Source: a virus. From it: a stretch of 20,311 nucleotides of DNA. The stretch covers positions 1-20,311 of IMG/VR virus record IMGVR_UViG_3300009285_000787, one strand, 5' to 3'. Made by a program: the position numbers and the translations under genes. Below, one piece after another: positions 18,432 through 20,311 of this stretch (within the stretch, counting starts at the first letter, position 1; each line of letters begins with the position of its first letter). The notes beneath the pieces are model-generated. The model was not told the DNA's origin and ran no database searches. It was given only the letters and a program-made list of their open reading frames with translations.

Positions 18432-19492
18432 GAATCCGCAGCGTGAAGCCTGAGTTCTGGAGTGACCAAAAGGTCGGCGTGTTGGATGCTGAGACGCGGT
18501 TGGCGTTCATCTGGACGTGGGGCGCCGCTGACGACTGGGGATGCTTGAAGCTCTCGCCCGGCGCGCTTCGGTCGGGCGCGTTCGAGTGCCACGATATGAC
18601 GCTGGCGCGTGGTCGCGAAATCATCGACACGCTGACCGCTGCACGACGAGTGATCGGCTACGTCGTCGACGGCGAGATGTACGCGTTCATCCCGTCGTGG
18701 TTCCGACACCAGCGGCCCAACAACCCAGCGGCACCGCTGCACCCCGTTCCGCCGTTCGATTTCTGCGACGAGGCGCGCTGGTTTCTGCGTGAGTACGCCG
18801 ACGCCCTTCGCTCCGAATGCTCTGGACGTGAGCGCAAGAACACCGCGGCGATGTCTCGGGCGTACCAGTCACTTCCGAGCGAATGTCTGGACACGAAGGC
18901 ACGCGCGGCGCGAGAGGATCAAGAGACTCTCAAGACACTGTCTGGAGAGTGTCAGGACACTTCTGCGCCAGGAGCAGGGGAGCAGGGGAGCAGGGGAGCA
19001 GGGGAGCAGGGGAGCAGCGACGGAGCAGCAGCAACACATATATTGCTCGCTGGTGAGACGCCACAGACCGACCAGCCCGACGCTCCCTCTCCACATCGTG
19101 CGTGGTCGCGTGGCTCCATGACGAGAGAGCAGGCGCGGAAGGTGTTCGACCTGTGGCTCAAAACCTTCGACAAGACCGATCGCAACGTGTTCGAGGGGCC
19201 GCGCGAAAATGCAATCCGGGCACGTGCGAACGAGGGTGCCAAGTTCATGGAGGCGAAGCTCGCCATCATCGGGTGCTACTCTGAGGGCAAGCGCGACACG
19301 TTCTCCGATGGCAGGAAGCGCATCGACCACGAGAGCGCGATCAAGTTCACGCTGATCTTCAAGTCCGACGAGAGGATGCGCGGGTTCATCGACACCGCCA
19401 GGAAATCGCTCGACAAGCGCGGCATGAAGGTTTCCGACGACGGCGAGTACATCGTCAACAAGAAGACCGGCGAACGCGTCGAGGGGTGGTGA
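18428..19492 (+). CDS. Phage replication initiator/replisome organiser-like protein
   Basis: This encodes 354 residues. The start MRIRSVKPEFWSD is typical of phage replication proteins with an N-terminal winged-helix domain (about 1-100: LAFIWTWGAADDWGCLKLS, a helix with DTLTAARRVIGYVVDGEMY, FIPSWFRHQRPNNP). A disordered linker (about 130-225) carries an 8-bp DNA repeat giving GAGEQGSR. The C-terminal domain begins near TREQARKVFDLWL and ends in a basic, conserved-looking stretch (ESAIKFTLIFKSDERM). It probably binds the origin and recruits the primase or helicase encoded 3 nt downstream. It is similar in role to DnaD or gp-O type proteins, but the homology was judged by pattern. Confidence 0.82.
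   Translation: MRIRSVKPEFWSDQKVGVLDAETRLAFIWTWGAADDWGCLKLSPGALRSGAFECHDMTLARGREIIDTLTAARRVIGYVVDGEMYAFIPSWFRHQRPNNPAAPLHPVPPFDFCDEARWFLREYADALRSECSGRERKNTAAMSRAYQSLPSECLDTKARAAREDQETLKTLSGECQDTSAPGAGEQGSRGAGEQGSSDGAAATHILLAGETPQTDQPDAPSPHRAWSRGSMTREQARKVFDLWLKTFDKTDRNVFEGPRENAIRARANEGAKFMEAKLAIIGCYSEGKRDTFSDGRKRIDHESAIKFTLIFKSDERMRGFIDTARKSLDKRGMKVSDDGEYIVNKKTGERVEGW
18973..19012 (+). repeat. Five 8-bp tandem repeats in coding sequence
   Basis: AGCAGGGG is repeated exactly five times and followed by a partial copy. Eight is not a multiple of three, so gain or loss of one unit shifts the frame. Loss of one unit would stop at TGA 19054-19056 and gain of one unit at about 19119-19121. Confidence 0.92.
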
Positions 19493-19495
19493 CCG

Positions 19496-20311
19496 ATGCA
19501 CTTCGACGCTGAGCACGACGTTCGCGCGCTGGTCACCGAGAAGGGTTGGGAGGTGCTGTTCGAGGCGGGCCGCGAACTGTGGCTGAAGGTGTGCCCGCTA
19601 TGCGGTGGCGAGAGCAGGGACGTCAGCGACAAGGCGTGCTCGTTCAACCTCGACAGCGGGGCGTTCCGCTGCTTCCGCGGTGGCTGTGCAGGTGGCGGCG
19701 GCAAGGGCCAGGGGCTCAACATCTGGACGCTCAGGAAGGCGCTGGGCGACGTGCTCGACATCGGCAGCTACACGCCCGGGAAGGTCGAGAAGGCGAAGGC
19801 CGCTGAGTACGTCCAGCGCTTGACCACGGCCAAGGCGAAGCTCGCCAATGCCGATGGCCCGGAGGCGTGGCACCGGCTGCTACTGGAGACGCCGGCAGCG
19901 CTGGATTGGCTGGCGACGTGTGGCGGACCGCTGAAGGGGCGCGGGCTCACGAGGGAGACGGTTGAGCGCTTCCACCTCGGGCTGCACAAGGATGGCCCGG
20001 ACCAGAAGGATCGGCGGTGGCTCACGATCCCGTACTACCACGACGGCGAGCCCGCGCTGGTGAAGGAGCGGTCGATCGGCGGCGCCAAGGACTTCCGCCG
20101 CGTGCCGGCGGGGGCCCCGTCGCTGATGTTCAACGGCGACGCGATCGCGGGTGGGGGCAGCCACGTGTACCTGTGCGAGGCCGAGATCGACGCGATCAGC
20201 CTGGAGCAGCTTGGGTTCTCGCCGGCGGTGGCAGCGAGCGCCGGCGCAGGTGCGTTCCCCGACGAGTGGCGGGAGCAGCTCGAGGCCGTCGAGAACATCG
20301 TGATCGTGTAC
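19496..20311 (+). CDS. DnaG/gp4-like primase (partial, cut by window end)
   Basis: This encodes 272 residues with no stop before the window edge. A zinc-binding domain CPLC (C33, C36) with RCFRGGC (C59, C64) is followed by a linker and then the TOPRIM core YLCEAEIDAISL (E228, E230, D232). This is the same order as DnaG and T7 gp4/Twinkle-type primases. The missing C-terminus may carry a helicase domain. ATG 19496 follows the initiator stop by 3 nt with GAGGGG upstream. It synthesises RNA primers for phage DNA replication. Confidence 0.9.
   Translation, partial: MHFDAEHDVRALVTEKGWEVLFEAGRELWLKVCPLCGGESRDVSDKACSFNLDSGAFRCFRGGCAGGGGKGQGLNIWTLRKALGDVLDIGSYTPGKVEKAKAAEYVQRLTTAKAKLANADGPEAWHRLLLETPAALDWLATCGGPLKGRGLTRETVERFHLGLHKDGPDQKDRRWLTIPYYHDGEPALVKERSIGGAKDFRRVPAGAPSLMFNGDAIAGGGSHVYLCEAEIDAISLEQLGFSPAVAASAGAGAFPDEWREQLEAVENIVIVY

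Overview
The window looks like the early and replication region of a double-stranded DNA bacteriophage, or a prophage or metagenomic relative, of a high-GC host that is probably an actinobacterium. Nearly all genes are on the + strand and tightly packed. Shine-Dalgarno (SD) sequences often overlap the previous stop codon. Most genes are small and unknown. Where recognisable, the promoters are of the TTGAC(n)-N17/18-TAnnnT type. The recognisable functions are phage DNA-metabolism functions. No structural, lysis or integrase gene is visible. All calls were made by eye, with no database search.

Layout. (1) 1-9016 is a field of about 25 small accessory genes. Three of its blocks (at 241, 3904 and 6604) begin with near-identical promoter/operator modules: CAACAAAA-N19-TTTTGTTG overlapping a TTGCAG/TTGCCA -35 box, a 17-bp spacer, a -10 box, then ATGG exactly 6 nt further on. 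A fourth transcription unit (promoter 1123-1151) has a long structured leader and encodes a winged-helix protein (1252-1668). That gene is followed by a symmetric array of four CCGC-N3-GCGG dyads. The accessory genes include a Gp37/Gp68 (DUF5131) radical-SAM-like protein, a DUF6011-like zinc protein, a pentapeptide-repeat protein and two tiny membrane proteins. (2) 9020-9590 is a structured, largely non-coding region. It holds a clear tRNA-Ala(UGC), a tRNA-like element with an abnormal anticodon loop 3 nt upstream of it, a row of small hairpins, and a third cloverleaf-like fold. (3) 9591-10121 is an AT-richer winged-helix/HNH fusion gene that is paralogous to the 1252 gene in its winged-helix part and shares a 21-bp downstream repeat with it. 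(4) 10260-17966 is a promoter followed by an operon: Cro/XRE regulator, repeat protein, PD-(D/E)XK RecB/Cas4-like nuclease, Sak4-like ATPase, SSB-like protein with an acidic SSB-type tip, RecD2-like helicase, D12-class adenine methyltransferase and a winged-helix protein. (5) 18014-20311 has a second promoter, a hairpin leader, a zinc-finger protein, a replication-initiator-like protein carrying an 8-bp tandem repeat, and a CHC2/TOPRIM primase cut off by the window end.

How it works together. The right half is a coherent replication and recombination unit made of an initiator, primase, helicase, SSB, annealing or recombinase ATPase, nuclease and methyltransferase. The left half looks like host-takeover or accessory cargo, co-regulated through the repeated operator. 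The two winged-helix cassettes, the dyad array and the tRNA-like region are the least conventional parts.
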